From Panagrolaimus kolymaensis (Eukaryota > Nematoda > Chromadorea > Rhabditida > Panagrolaimidae), in NCBI GenBank assembly GCA_028622995.1, contig JAJQJQ010000008.1:310001-374000 (forward strand): DNA of 64,000 bases, written 5' to 3'. A program made the translations under genes and the position numbers. Below, in pieces: positions 1 to 12,389 of this stretch (position 1 is the stretch's first letter; every line of letters begins with the position of its first letter). The notes under the pieces are model-generated. The model made no database searches and was not told where the DNA came from. It was given only the letters and a program-made list of their open reading frames with translations.

Positions 1-893
1 GGATTAACTGATAAAGTTGAAATGGAATATTACATTTTTTGTGAAATTGGTATATCACGACAAAAATTTTTATGGAATTTGTTTTTTTTTTTGAAGTGAG
101 TAATAATGAACCAAGTTTATGAAAGTCAGAGTATAAACTGGGAAAAATTTTTTGATAAGAAATTATTTTTAATCAAGTTGTAGCTAATGCTTGGTGTTGT
201 TAATCCCAGAATTCAATTAATTATATGGATAGGATATTTCGAAAGAAAAATACAAATAAAAAAAGATTAATAAAATATTCAAAAAAATAAATAAAGAAAA
301 AAGCTTGAAAAAGTATTGTCTTTGCTGTTGTTGCTATGAATCAGCGCGCCATTTATATTATTTTTTTGACACAAAAAAAACCAAACGAATCTGTTGTTTT
401 GTTTTCGTTATTTTTCTCTTTTTTTTAATAAGGATTTCCTTTCTAAAAATGTAAATAGCGGACGACCAAAGTGACTTGCTTTTAGAAGAAAAAAAAAACG
501 AAGAAATTATCGATTGACTTTTGCTTTTATTTTTTTTGATGATTTATGTAACAAAAATACATTTAAAAAATCTTATTTTGCATTTTATTTTGGAAATAAT
601 AAATAAAACTTTTAATATTAATCAAAAAGGTGAGCATGGTATTTGATTGTCACATAAGTAATTAGTGTGTTTTAAAGTTCACTTCAGAATTTATTGAGAG
701 TTTTATCGTTGCAAATAAAAGCTTTCAACGTCATTTGGATCAAAGGTTTCTGAGTTATAGGATCGGAAACTGAAACTTAAAGTTTTGGCTAGGTTTCTTG
801 GTGTATTATTTTTATTGGTTCCTCTAATATGTATTTTTTTAAAAATTTAGTGCTCCTTTGATATTCTTTTTTTGAACTTTTGCATTTTTGTGT
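1..893. other. AT-rich spacer, no gene seen
   Basis: I see no supported coding frame, RNA gene or long repeat here. The stretch is homopolymer-rich A/T sequence ending at the target duplication of the hAT-type MITE. Confidence 0.6.
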
Positions 894-901
894 GTGTGGA
901 A

Positions 902-1686
902 CAGGGATGAGCGGAAGTAACTATTCCTTAAACGGAAGGAAGCGGAAACGGAACTGAGGCAGTTCCGTAAAAGCGGAAACGGAAGCGGAAATATAAATTA
1001 TTTTCTACGGAAACGGAAACGGAAGCGGAAATTTTTTTATTTTTTAAAATTTGCTTTCTAAAATTTTTCTTTTGAAATTGACTTCTTAATGCTAAGAGTT
1101 TAATATATTGTTTTCTCTTTAAAAAAATTTAACTTTTAGTTAAAATGAATAGGCTAAAAGCTTTTAATAAAAAATTCACAAATGTTTTTAAACTTTTTGA
1201 TATCATGTTATTGTAATTAGTATAGTTTTATGCTCACTCCTATTTGCAATGTATCATAGAAACGAAAAATATACATGTGGTTGCTCTTTGAATGCTTATG
1301 AGATATTGGTTAATTATTTCTGATTAATTTGAATGAAAGAGATTTTCGAAGTTTTTTGACTTCAAAGAATAATAATTGATAACAATTAACACTCAAACAA
1401 GCATGTTTGCGGCTTTTTTAGCAACATTTAAACCGTGTAAGTATAAAAATTAGGTATAAAAAAGTTGGTAAATAAAAAAATTCACACCAAAAGGTGAAGT
1501 TTTCTGTAATATTTCTGTGAAAAAATAAAGCACTTCCGTTTAAGATTTACGCTATTTTTACAGCGGAAGCGGAAACGGAAACGGAAATTTAAATATTTTT
1601 TTACGGAAGCGGAAACGGAAACGGAAGCAAAAAAACTACGGAATTCCGCGGAAACGGAAACGGAAGCGGAATTCCGCTCATCCCTG
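902..1686. mobile_element. Non-autonomous hAT-type MITE (element 1)
   Basis: A 785-bp element with perfect 15-bp terminal inverted repeats (CAGGGATGAGCGGAA at 902-916, its reverse complement at 1672-1686). It is flanked by a perfect 8-bp direct repeat GTGTGGAA (894-901 and 1687-1694). An 8-bp target duplication with ends starting CAGGG is characteristic of the hAT superfamily. No transposase is present, so it is a MITE. Both subterminal regions (about 911-1030 and 1560-1680) are runs of GGAAGC/GGAAAC units. Unlike a true fold-back, the runs are in the same orientation; only the ends are inverted. The centre (1040-1550) is ordinary AT-rich DNA. The antisense open frame here is just the translated simple repeat. 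Confidence 0.9.
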
Positions 1687-1694
1687 GTGTGGAA

Positions 1695-2429
1695 CAACTG
1701 AAAAAAAAAATATGCTTTTGATATCAGCTTTCATTTTGACTGATTAAAAATGCTATCGCTTTTTTGTTTTGTTTGTGTTTAAAGGAAACAACTGCTGCTG
1801 ACAGTGCAACTTTTCCAAAACAATGAAAAAAAAATCTTCGCTTTTAAAGAAAAAATGTAATAAGAATTTTTTTTTCAATTTTTTGAATATTTAAGAATTT
1901 GATTTTTTTCCTTTTGTCAGAATATTTTTGTTTTTGTGCAATCGGAAACATAAGATTTTTCATAGAAATATCAGTTTTATTGAAACTATTTATTTCATGA
2001 AATAAATTTTTTATTGAGTTTAAGAAATACTTTAATTTTTACGTGAAATGACAGCTATAAAAAAGCAACTTTTATACATTATTAAGACGTGTTTCAACAA
2101 CCACAAACCTAAGTTGCGAAATATTACATAAAAAGTAAAATTAATATATGGAAGAAAATTCAGGCAAAGAAATATGAAAACTTCAAAAAAAATTTGTTTA
2201 CCCGACCGAGATTTTCTTTTGGTTTGCAAAGAGAGGTGTCAAGTGAATCCCTTACAGATGATTTTTGGCTATTATACCATACAAACAACAACAAAAAAAA
2301 TTTATTTTTGCCATATTTTTGTTATTATTTTTTATGAATGAATGAGTTTTTTGATTTCTTGATTAATTCGCATTAATTTTATTGCTATAAAAACTTTTTA
2401 CATTTATTATTGGCATTTAATTTTCAAGC
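1695..2429. other. AT-rich spacer upstream of the zinc-module gene
   Basis: No gene is supported. The last bases before 2430 should hold the promoter or leader-addition site of the next gene, but no convincing TATA box or acceptor could be fixed. Confidence 0.5.
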
Positions 2430-5225
2430 ATGTCTTCTTCTTATCAACAGCCAAAAATTAAAGATGGATTCAATCGACGACTAACAGACGACGAAAATGA
2501 AAGCAGCGATGAAGAATGTAATCGATTTAGAGCTGCTCGTCCAATTTCCCATTATCGAATTCCAACTCCCATTGAATCAAGTTCTTCTTTACAACAAGTA
2601 GCTGTAAGCGATGATGATAATATAGAACCTGAAAGCCGACGACGACGACGACCATCTAACTCAAGCAACAATAATAATGATGATGAGAGTAGTTCTGATG
2701 ACGAATATTACCAATCTCGAGCTCGACCTATTTCACATTATTTGAGACGATCTGTTACTCCAAGCACTTCAAATCTAGAAAGCGAATATGCAAATGCCCA
2801 AGATCATGGTTTACCAGATGAAGATAATAATGAAAATGAATGTGGATTAGACAACTCTGATTTTTATGATTCAGACGATTCTATTCCAAAACCACCAAGA
2901 TATTCTGAAGGGACTTTAAATGTGGCATTGCAAGACCACGAAGAAATCGATTATGATGAAAAAATAAATATGACGAATGAAGATGGATCATGCAAAGATA
3001 CTTTAGCATTGGCCAATCAGAAAACTCTTTGTTTTGCCCCTACAGTAAGTCGCAAACTTTTTATATTTATAAATCAGCAGCAATATTTTTAAATTCTTCT
3101 TCCTTTTTTTCAGCGTTGTGCAAAGACACAATGGCCAACAGATTTAAAAGAAAGTTTTAACAAAAAAATTATTTATTCTTTAAATGCTTTTCGAAATTCC
3201 AAATACTCATGGAAAACTGTTCCAAAGCGTCCAATTAATTTGGTAATAACCGATTCAATGATGTCATCAATTCCATTTGAAAAAATTTATAAAAATACTG
3301 TGAAATTATTTGTTGGTTATCCCAATGATCCTTTGTAAGTTTGTTTTTGGTCTGGCCACCTTCAAATTTTTTGGGCTCTAAATTGATTTTCATAAAATTA
3401 TATTTTCCTTTTTTAGTGATGTCATTAAACAAATAAATTCTCAAATCGAAAAAATGGAAAATGATTACATCATTAAAAATATTCTTCTTTGTATTGGTTT
3501 TGATTCTTTGGTTTATTATCCGAATTTTGATGAAGCAATCGATGTAAATTTTTTTATTCATTCTTTTTTTAAAATTTACATTTTTTCTTAAATTTTTCAG
3601 GATACCAACAAATTTTTAAATCAAATTTCAAATGTTATTAAAAAAGCTTTCGATAAAAATGGCCCAAAACGGTACAAACATGTTAGGGATGACGAAGACG
3701 AGGAAGACGAAATAATGGAAAAGGAGGAACCCACGCCAATTTCTATTGAACCACCAAAAATTATTGTTGTTACCATTCCTGAAATTAGCAATCATCCTAC
3801 AGCTTTTACTTACAATATTGAAATCGCAAAGATGAACAAAGCAATTACGAAATATGTTGAATCAGCGAAAGATTTGGCTTTCAAAAAACACAACATTATT
3901 TTTGAACTTTATGATTGGGCTAAACATGCTTCTTCGAAATTTGATCAATGTACCAAACAAGATTTGCTTGGTCGTAACAGAATTTTAACGGTGGATTTGG
4001 CTGTGCATTATACATGGTTTATGATACCCCGAATAGCTGAAAATCCTGATGCTATTAAGCTTTGTTATAATGAATCCCTTATTCGACAACAAAAACAAAC
4101 AAGTTTGGAAAATGAAAAAGTCATCACTCAAAAGTAAAGTTATTTTTAGCTTAAATATTTCCATTTATTAAAGCTTTACTTTAGAAACAAAGGACAAAAT
4201 TCTAAAATTATTTCAAAACAAATTATTCGAATTATTGATGATGGAGAAACTAATGATGAAACTATTAAATCGTCTGAAAAAATTTTTAACGAAGAGTAAG
4301 TAAAAAAAATTTATAAGTTTTTTTTGTATGAAGTCTATTTATTTTTAGCTTTCTACAAACTTCTACGAACCCAGTTCAAAATGATTCGAATGATTTGAAT
4401 ATCAAACAAAGAGTATTAACTTTATTTTTTTTTGCAAGACAATTATTAATATTTTGTTTGTTTTTTTAGCTTCGAAAACGAAAAGCAACTGCTTCTCTAC
4501 ATAACGACGATATTTCTTTTCCTAAAAAAATTCCAAAATATTGTTGCGTTCCTCGACCATATATTCCTCAAAAATTTGAAAAATCTATCATTTATCCCTC
4601 AAATTTCCATTTCTTTTATGAAAAAAAGAATTCATTAAAAGCGCTTATTTTTGATGACGCCAAGAAATCTTGCTACAAATTTTCTTATATTTTCAGTCAT
4701 AAAGCTTTCTTTTGTGAGAAATGTTTTACTATGAAAAAAGTATATAGCATCAGATTTCGAAGAGACGATACTAATGGAAAAGAATATTTTACTCATTGTA
4801 ATTTAAATCATATTTGTAAACCTCTCAATTATTTGGAAGCTATTGAAAATAAGGAACTTCTCTCATCTTCTGCCATTAATCTAGAAAATGATAAATCAAA
4901 AAAGGCCACCAAAATTCCAAAAGGTCGAAAAGTTGATTCCCAATTATGCAAATTTCAACGCAATGCTAATAATAAACTTCATTTACTTATTTATACTTCA
5001 AAAGAAAAGCTTCAATGGTTTGATTATTATTATAAGAAAGATAAATGTAAATTTATTTGTTCCCCGTGCAATACACTTGGAAAATATGTTTATGCAGCGC
5101 ATGTAAAAGACGAAAGCTCCTCAAATGATGAAAATGATGGATATGTTATTCTTGGAAACCAAGATCATGTTTGTCAACCATTTTCTGTTTTTGGACGTAA
5201 TTATGTTTCTGTAATGACCGATTGA
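2430..5225 (+). CDS. Acidic protein with two C-terminal CxxC...HxC zinc-binding-like modules
   Basis: Seven exons by reading splice sites: 2430-3044, 3114-3334, 3417-3543, 3601-4133, 4185-4295, 4349-4412, 4470-5225. All join in frame, giving about 808 residues. The N-terminus is acidic and Ser-rich and holds a duplicated unit around ARPISHY, each copy preceded by a Ser/Asp/Glu tract that could be CK2-phosphorylated. The middle is lysine-rich with a short acidic block (DDEDEEDE). The C-terminal exon carries two similar modules, FFCEKC...NHIC and KFICSPC...DHVC, spaced C-x2-C-x(~28)-H-x-C. That spacing and the aromatic-rich strands before each CxxC recall FLYWCH or WRKY-GCM1 zinc domains, so DNA binding in the nucleus is a reasonable guess. 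I cannot assign an orthologue. Start chosen as the first in-frame ATG. Confidence 0.75.
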
Positions 5226-5834
5226 ATAAATAAATATGCAATTAATCAAATGTTTTTTGTTTTCTTGTTTGAAAAAAAATAAATGATTGAAGTTATGACA
5301 ATTTTCTATATATAAAAAAAGAGCACTTTTTGTTGCTGTTAGCGGATGAGAAATTGCGTCACTTTATTCACTTCATTTAGGTGTTACTCATTTTGGTTTG
5401 TGCAACTTCAGTGAACTTTTGCAAGCATATTTCCTCATTACATTGAAGAATAAAAATTTCTTTTTGTTCTTTGACGATTCTATTTTTCTTTTATATGGTT
5501 GTAATTTTTTTGTTTGTTTTTTTTTGTTGGAATTATATTTTTTTTTTGGTTTTCAATTTTTTAGTTCCAAGTCACCAAATATGCCTGCAGTAGTTAATTG
5601 TAAAGCAACTAAGCTCTTTGATGACCAATGAAAACCCTAATAATGTCGTCTGAAGTTATATTTAATCTGCATACAAATAAACGATGGTTATAATGCTTTC
5701 AAAGAAGAAATCAAAAGAGAAGCATAATCAGTAGTTATTTATTTTGGTGAAATAACACGCACACACACACACACAATTAAAAGTTAATACAATACATACA
5801 ATCAATTTAAGTTCGGAATCACAATCACGTTTCT
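5226..5834. other. Spacer between convergent genes, with an (AC)n run
   Basis: The zinc-module gene (+) and the membrane gene (-) converge here. AATAAA-like signals follow the stop at 5225. A short (AC)n microsatellite lies at about 5755-5775. The 77-residue open frame at 5398-5631 is low-complexity Phe/Leu translation of T-rich DNA and is not called. Confidence 0.55.
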
Positions 5835-6779
5835 TTAAAACATTTCATAAACATCAGAGTATGGATAATTTTTGTTCAAATCATGAAGAAATGCAAAGCA
5901 TCTGTAGACGACAATAATGAGCCAAATTGCAGTAAGAACATCGAAAAACCAGAAAAGATAAGGAACCATGTTACCAACTAAAAAGAAGAATGAATAAATA
6001 AGGTTTTAAAATCAAGATGAGCAAATGGAAACATAACATGTCTTTGGTGATAACCATAGGAAAAAGTTGAATGTTTTCGTTTAACCCATTCAAGCTCTGC
6101 CAATCAAACCCAAAAAGTAAACTTACTACTACTTTCGATGTTGTATTTATAGGTGAAGAGAATGTCATCTTTCATTAGATGTCCATAAAGAATACAGCTG
6201 ACGAAGAGTAAGATGCCAGCAAGACGAATAAACTAAAAAGTTAGAAAAGTGAATGATAGATAAAAGGATAAAATAACTTACTTGAGCACCAAAACATGGA
6301 AGAACGAGTTTTTGTTTCATTAAACTGCAGCAATAAGCGATGGCATTACAGATTACACAAAAGAACATAAAACTACATAAAATTCCTCGAATCTTTTCAG
6401 GCATTTCTTCTTTTCCAACAGTAGCTAAAAATTTGTTGACAATTTGAAGAATCAAATTAATTTCAAAAAATCCAATAGTTCCCATTCCACATTGATCAGG
6501 AGAAGATTGAGGAGCATATACACGAGTAGGTACACCAGTTGGAGCAGGTACATAAACAACTTGTTTTGGGTCATTTCTTGCAGTTACATCATCGACGCAT
6601 GTTGGAGCAGGTTCATATACAATATATTTTGGAGCATTTCCATTTGGACCATTTAATGTTGTTGCATCATCATGGATATCCACTTTCTAAAAAGATGTAG
6701 TTATTTATAATAGAAGAAAAAGTGAAGAAGAAGAAAATTCAACCTGTGCTTCAATATCTGGATTCAACGTGCTAGCCAT
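5835..6779 (-). CDS. Multi-pass membrane protein, LAPTM/MARVEL-like
   Basis: Four exons on the minus strand: 6779-6744, 6686-6282, 6232-6127, 5977-5835, all in phase, giving 229 residues. The cytosolic-looking N-terminus has a duplicated PKYIVYEPAPT / PKQVVYVPAPT unit. Hydrophobic segments follow: one weak (around GFFEINLILQIV), then strong ones in ILCSFMFFCVICNAIAYCC, FIRLAGILLFVSCILYG and YLFWFFDVLTAIWLIIVVY. This gives three or four passes and a short tail ending YPYSDVYEMF. The 'VVYRC..FL' ending after the last pass is like nematode four-pass proteins related to LAPTM4 or MARVEL proteins, which sit in endosomal or vesicle membranes. That is a family resemblance by eye only. The start ATG opens a 12-codon first exon; the junctions are all GT-AG. 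Confidence 0.75.
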
Positions 6780-8054
6780 TTTGATGATGAAGAGAGAAGT
6801 TGAAGAAAAATTAACCAAAGTTGTTTATAATCAGCAGCAAGAGAGATAGCGTGTTGACGGCGTGAAAAACAAACGAAATGAGTGAGAAATGAAAAGTTAG
6901 AAAAAAAATGTGAAAGAAAAATTAAAAAATGCAACCGTATGCAAATTTCCATTCAGGCACGAAAATCATGAGAAACCAAGTTGATGCTTTTTCATTGATC
7001 AAATCTTTTGCTTCCTATAAAATTTTGCTACATAAACCCTAAATACAAGTTAGTTAGTTATCTTATTATCCATTGTACAAGACTATAACAACAACTGCTA
7101 AAAATAAAAACGTTTGCTGCATCCAAAAACATATAATTTTTTTCCAACAACAAAAGAACATTTTTTTTACGTTTTTGATTTTTCTATTTTTGTTGCTTTA
7201 AATATTTTAATATTTTTCTTTTTTGTAATTCGTTGTTTTTCATAAATATTTTTTGCCAAAAAAATTGTAAAGCATTTTTAAGGGGCATTCCTTGTAAGCA
7301 AACTGGACTTGGTTTAAGAATAAATTTAGTTACAGAGTTTAACATTTTTTTTACAGCTATGTACTGTCGCAAAAACACGATTGCGTTAAATAGTTTTAAA
7401 TAAGTAAATCCTTCAAAAATTTACAACAATCTTCTATAACAAAATCGATTGGCAAATAACAGGAACCATGAAAAATTGTTTCAATATTGTTAATATTTAT
7501 TTTAATTTTTATAAAAGTTAAATTACATATATCTTTTATTTTTCAAAACGTGGGGTTATTTTTATTAAAAAAAAGAAAAGAAAATTGATTTAAATATTCA
7601 AAAAATATATAAATAAAAAAAGCTGCGAACCAAAAGTCAATAAAAGAAGAGAATGAAAAAAGCAACAAATACCAAAAAATCAATTTTTGTTTGTTGTGGC
7701 TTTTGTTGCTGACCATTTTAACCAATAACAGCAGCAGGGTTAGTCTTTTTCGTAAATAAAAAAAAGTAAACATCTTTGGGCATCAATATTTTGACTGTGC
7801 TCGTTAGTTTTTCGTATTTCCTTTTTTTGGCGCGTAAAAATTTCTGCTTATTTTTTTTGTTTCGCCTTTTTTTGAAACGACAAATAGAAAAAAATGTAAA
7901 AGAAAAAAACTTCTTTTTAAAGGGAGTTAGTTTTTTGTTTTGTTTTATCGATTTTGAGTGCAAAATCTTTTTTTCTCTTCTCACTTTTGTGTTTATTTGG
8001 TGAATGACAGACACTGAAACAAAACAGCATCTGGCAAAGAATTTATATTTCTCG
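6780..8054. other. AT-rich spacer
   Basis: No supported gene. The open frames here (7184-7378, 7543-8014 and their antisense partner) are Phe/Lys-rich translations of homopolymer tracts. A weak resemblance to the TTTAAATATTCAAAAAAT part of the local fold-back repeats appears near 7590. Confidence 0.5.
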
Positions 8055-9471
8055 CCGTTTTACATCTCACCAAAAACAACTAAACATTCACCCAAAAACA
8101 ACTAAATATCCACCCGAAAGCCATCTTACATCTCACCAAAAACAACTAAATGTCCACTCAAAAACCATCTTACATCTCACCAAAAATAACTAAATCTCCA
8201 CCCGAAAACTATCTTACATTACACCAAAAACAACTAAATGTCCACTCAAAAACCATCTTACATCTCACCAAAAATAACTAAATCTCCACCCAAACATCCC
8301 ACCAAAAACAACTAAATGTCCACTCAAAAACCATCTTACATCTCACCAAAAATAACTAAATGTCCACCCAAACATCATCTTACATCTCACCAAAAACAAC
8401 TAAATGTCCACCCGAAAACCGTTTTACATCTCACCAAAAACAACTAAACATTCACCCAAAAACAACTAAATGTCCACCCGATATCCATTTTACATCTCAC
8501 CAAAAACAACTAAATGTCCACCCAAACATAATCTTACATCTCACCAAAAATAACTAAATCTCCACCCAAACATCCCACCAAAAACAACTAAATGTCCACT
8601 CAAAAACCATCTTACATCTCACCAAAAATAACTAAATGTCCACCCAAACATCATCTTACATCTCACCAAAAACAACTAAATGTCCACCCGAAAACCGTTT
8701 TACATCTCACCAAAAACAACTAAACATTCACCCAAAAACAACTAAATGTCCACCCGATATCCATTTTACATCCCACCAAAAACAACTAAATGTCCACTCA
8801 AAAACCATCTTACATCTCACCAAAAATAACTAAATGTCCACCCAAACATCATCTTACATCTCACCAAAAACAACTAAATGTCCACCCGAAAACCGTTTTA
8901 CATCTCACCAAAAACAACTAAACATTCACCCAAAAACAACTAAATGTCCACCCGATATCCATCTTACATCTCACCAAAAACAACTAAATGTCCACCCAAA
9001 CATCATCTTACATCTCACCAAAAACAACTAAATGTCCACCCGATATCCATTTTACATCCCACCAAAAACAACTAAATGTCCACTCAAAAACCATCTTACA
9101 TCTCACCAAAAATAACTAAATGTCCACCCAAACATCATCTTACATCTCACCAAAAACAACTAAATGTCCACCCGAAAACCGTTTTACATCTCACCAAAAA
9201 CAACTAAACATTCACCCAAAAACAACTAAATGTCCACCCGATATCCATCTTACATCTCACCAAAAACAACTAAATGTCCACCCAAACATCATCTTACATC
9301 TCACCAAAAACAACTAAATGTCCACCCGAAAACCGTTTTACATCTCACCAAAAACAACTAAACATTCACCCAAAAACAACTAAATGTCCACCCGATATCC
9401 ATTTTACATCTCACCAAAAACAACTAAATGTCCACCCGAAAACCGTTTTACATCTCACCAAAAATAACTAT
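8055..9471. repeat. 1.4-kb minisatellite with 44-bp period and 22-bp subunits
   Basis: Tandem copies of a unit close to CATCTCACCAAAAACAACTA followed by AATGTCCACCC plus a variable 10-12 bases. The usual period is 44 bp. Spacings between identical segments (154, 198 and 286 bp) are multiples of 22, so the array mixes 22-bp half-units into higher-order repeats of about 198 and 286 bp. The variable tails recur (CAAACATCAT, GAAAACCGTTTT, GATATCCAT, TCAAAAACCAT) in ordered strings. Each translated copy ends in a stop, so the Pro/Lys/His/Gln-rich frames are artefacts. The array starts abruptly after ordinary AT-rich DNA. Confidence 0.92.
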
Positions 9472-9997
9472 GCAGACAATCAGAGAAAAACAAATTTTTC
9501 ACTTCAAAATGCAACAGAACAAACACAAAGGGCAACTTTCGTGTCGATAAAATTTTCAAAAAATGCAAATTTAAATTGACCAAAACATAGGGATCCTTGA
9601 CTCTCCGAAGCGTGAGACCAACATATTCGGAATCAGCGTAAAAAACTGATCTAGGCTATCGGGACAAAACAAAACAAAAGCAGAACCGACATACAAACAT
9701 ACAGAAACGACACTCCAAATTAAAAAGGAAGACTTTTAAAAATTTGTGACTGAATTTACAGAAAATTTATAAATTATCACTTATTTGGGTCACAAAAATC
9801 AACGCATTCGCAACCTTTAATATTTGCCACAAATTTTTCAATTTCTAAACTTGCATATTGTGATAATTAACATTCCGCAATGTATTGAACAACGGGAAAT
9901 TTTCCAATTAAATTGGTCCAATTTTCAACTACGATAGGTGCAAAAGCCCTTTTCTTTACCGATTTTAAGTAACAAGTTTTTGGATACTTCTTCCGTA
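9472..9997. other. Spacer with a GC-richer unexplained block at 9590-9675
   Basis: About 85 bases (9590-9675) have a base composition clearly higher in G/C than the surroundings (GGATCCTTGACTCTCCGAAG... through GGCTATCGGGAC). I do not recognise them as an RNA gene or transposon end. The remainder is AT-rich without coding signal. Confidence 0.4.
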
Positions 9998-10340
9998 CGT
10001 TAAAAGAAAAATAAATAACAAAACTTTAAAAAAAATTTATTTTTTAAATATTCAAAACAATGAAATAAAAATAAAAATACTAATCATCTCTTTGGTAGCT
10101 TGATATGTTTTGGAATGTCACTTTTTTCAAAGAATAAATGAATGGAAGTTAATTAATTTTGGCAATATAAAAAAATGAAAGTCATTAACAAAATATAAGA
10201 CTTTGTGAGTTGTTTCCAAAAGCTATATTTGAAGTGATCAAATAAATAACTGTGAAAATAAAAAGTAGGTCATAAAGACAGACATACAAAGACAAATTTT
10301 TTACATTGAGAAAAGAATTAATTGATTTTTTAAATGTTAA
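9998..10340 (+). repeat. Fold-back family, single arm (copy A)
   Basis: One arm of a repeat found at least seven times in the window. It begins AAAAGAAAAATAAATAACAA, passes a TTTAAATATTCAAAA segment, then 'TTTGGAATGTCA', and ends with the core AGCTATATTTGAAGTGATCA, AAATAAATAACTG and GACATACAAAGACAAA. Only the left arm is seen here. Open frames across these copies on the minus strand share the peptide VIYLITSNIAFG, which is a by-product of the repeat. Confidence 0.7.
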
Positions 10341-11869
10341 TAGCATTGTATGCACCCACCAAACCCAAAAGATATAAAAAAAAATTTGCATTCCAAAAAC
10401 AATAAAAAAGGATTTGTCAAAAAATAGCGAATAAAATTCGTTTTTTCCATATTTGTAAAAAATCCAAAAAAATGTTTTCTTTCTCCTTTTCCAACTTTGC
10501 GATGCTAAAAAAAATAAAGCAACATTTTATTTTAAATTTTGATCTAACTCCATATAGGAATTGCATGTGTAAAATTGCAATCTTTTATTATGATTGTTTG
10601 GTGATTGAAATTGGTTATTTTGGCTGCGTTGATATTGATCTTTTTTGATTTTTTTTTTAATTTCGATCTCCCCCTAATTTCTAAAAGCTAGGTTGCTAGT
10701 ATTCGAACCGAAAATAATTATTTAAATTATATTAAAATAAATAAAGAAAATTTAAAAAATATTTAATTAAATAATCAAAAAAAATAAACTCTGAAATTTT
10801 TTTATTTGCTTTATTTTATTGTTTTGGAAAAAAATCAATCATGGACGTCAATGCAAGGCTTTTATCTTTATTTTTTGTTGCTTTTTTTTAGTTCTTTATC
10901 TATTCCTTCAACACCACTTCTTTTTCTTTTTCTTTTTTTTGGAAGCAACAGCAAAGATTTAAAAATAAAAAAAAGAAGTAAAAAGCTTTTTAAGTTTTTT
11001 TGTTGTTATACAAAGTTTTTTGAATAATTAAATGCTTTTTTTTATTACTTTTTTGAAAACATTTTTATTTTAAATTCACAAACATTGGTAATCTTTTGTG
11101 ATTTTTTTGAACCATAAAGTTTATTACCAAATTTTAATGGGCTTAAAAATTGATTTGTTGGAACGAAACTCATTAAAAAAGGTTTGAAAATGTTTATGAA
11201 ATAGCTGGGTAGGGAACTTATAATGAAGATAAAAGCGACCGGTTTATAAGATTAGATTTCAATAATTAAATTATTAAAAATAATATTGAAAATTGCTTAT
11301 AAATTTTTATATTTAAAAATTTGGTCATTGCATGTATGTACAAGAAATATTTGCATAAAATTTATCTTTTGTTTTGTTCTTTTTTTATTGATTGAATTGA
11401 ACACAACATTTTTTTTATGGAAGCCATTGCAAAGAAAAAAACACAAAGAAAATAACGAACGTAAAAAACAAAATAAAAAAGCAATCAAAAAAGTTGTCTA
11501 TTTCTTTTTACTATAGTATTTTTTGGGCAGAAATTTTGTTTTTTGAATTTTTTTAATGATATTTTTTCTTTTGTACGTTTGATTCATAATTATAAATAAT
11601 AAAATTTTTGATTCGCAGCATATTAAAAATATGAAAAAAGGGAAAATTAAAAAACCATTCAAACTTTCATCGATTAAATTGAGGAAGTGCTGAAAAATTA
11701 TCCATTAATCAAAAAATGGAAATCCATTATCTGAACATTCTACTGCTTATATTCCGTGTATGCTGTTAGTCGAGAATCTGATTGTATTTAAATAAAAAAT
11801 ATCATTGTTTCTTTATTGCAAAATTTAAAAAATTTCTTTCAAAAAATGTTTACATAAACATTAGTTGCT
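10341..11869. other. AT-rich spacer
   Basis: Homopolymer-rich sequence with no supported gene. The short open frames are Phe/Lys-rich and lack splice context or family resemblance. Confidence 0.5.
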
Positions 11870-12370
11870 TTAAAATTAAAAAAGAAAAAAGAAAAAAATT
11901 TATTTTAAAATATTCAAAAAATAAAAATGTCCGCCATTTGTGAACCAATATGGAATAAACAATAAAAGAACAAAAAAAAGCAACAGTGCTTTTATATTGA
12001 CAGAAAAAGAGAAAGGGCGATTGACGTGCCAGTCGATGAGTCAGAAAGGATTCGTTCAATAATAATTGCTTTCAAAGCCATTAACAAAGACGCGCAAAAC
12101 ACACAAAGAAAATTCAAAATAGGATTTGGACAAAGTGCAGGGAAAATGATGACTAAAATTTGGAGAGAAAGTATTACAAATACATATTACGAAACAAGAA
12201 AAATAAGAAAATGTAGACACTGTGGATGCTTACAACTTGAATAGTCTGCCCCAAAAAAAGAAGAAGAAAAAAGCCAATAAGAAATATCCCCATAAAATTT
12301 TCATTGAGCCTTGCCAAAAATAAAGTTCACTACGTCGCCGCACACCCAATTCAGTCTTTTTTGGTATGTG
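11870..12370 (+). repeat. Dispersed repeat shared with 23790-24020, holding a small open frame
   Basis: The block 'ATTTTAAAATATTCAAAAAA' followed by 'AAAATGTCCGCCATTTGTGA' and 'TTGAATAGTCTGCCCCAAAA' recurs at 23790-24020 in diverged form, with CGCCGCACACCC/CCCCGCACGCTAA near both right ends. The second copy lacks about 220 bp that here encode a 72-residue frame (12026-12244) ending CRHCGCLQLE; its nominal first codon is GTG, not ATG. I treat this as transposon-derived sequence of unknown class. Confidence 0.45.
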
Positions 12371-12389
12371 TTTGTTAATTTAAAGTTTT

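Noticed and set aside
1482..1697. 71-residue minus-strand frame rich in Phe-Arg
   Set aside because: It is the translation of the simple repeat at the right end of hAT-type element 1.
8055..9471. CRISPR-like array
   Set aside because: The repeats have no unique spacers of constant size, the units grade into each other, and the DNA is eukaryotic.
8360..9579. Five near-identical 65-residue + strand frames
   Set aside because: They are translations of the 22/44-bp minisatellite; each ends in a stop and has no gene context.
12026..12244. 72-residue frame with CRHCGC
   Set aside because: Nominal start is GTG and the frame lies inside a dispersed repeat whose other copy lacks it; recorded only as part of the repeat.
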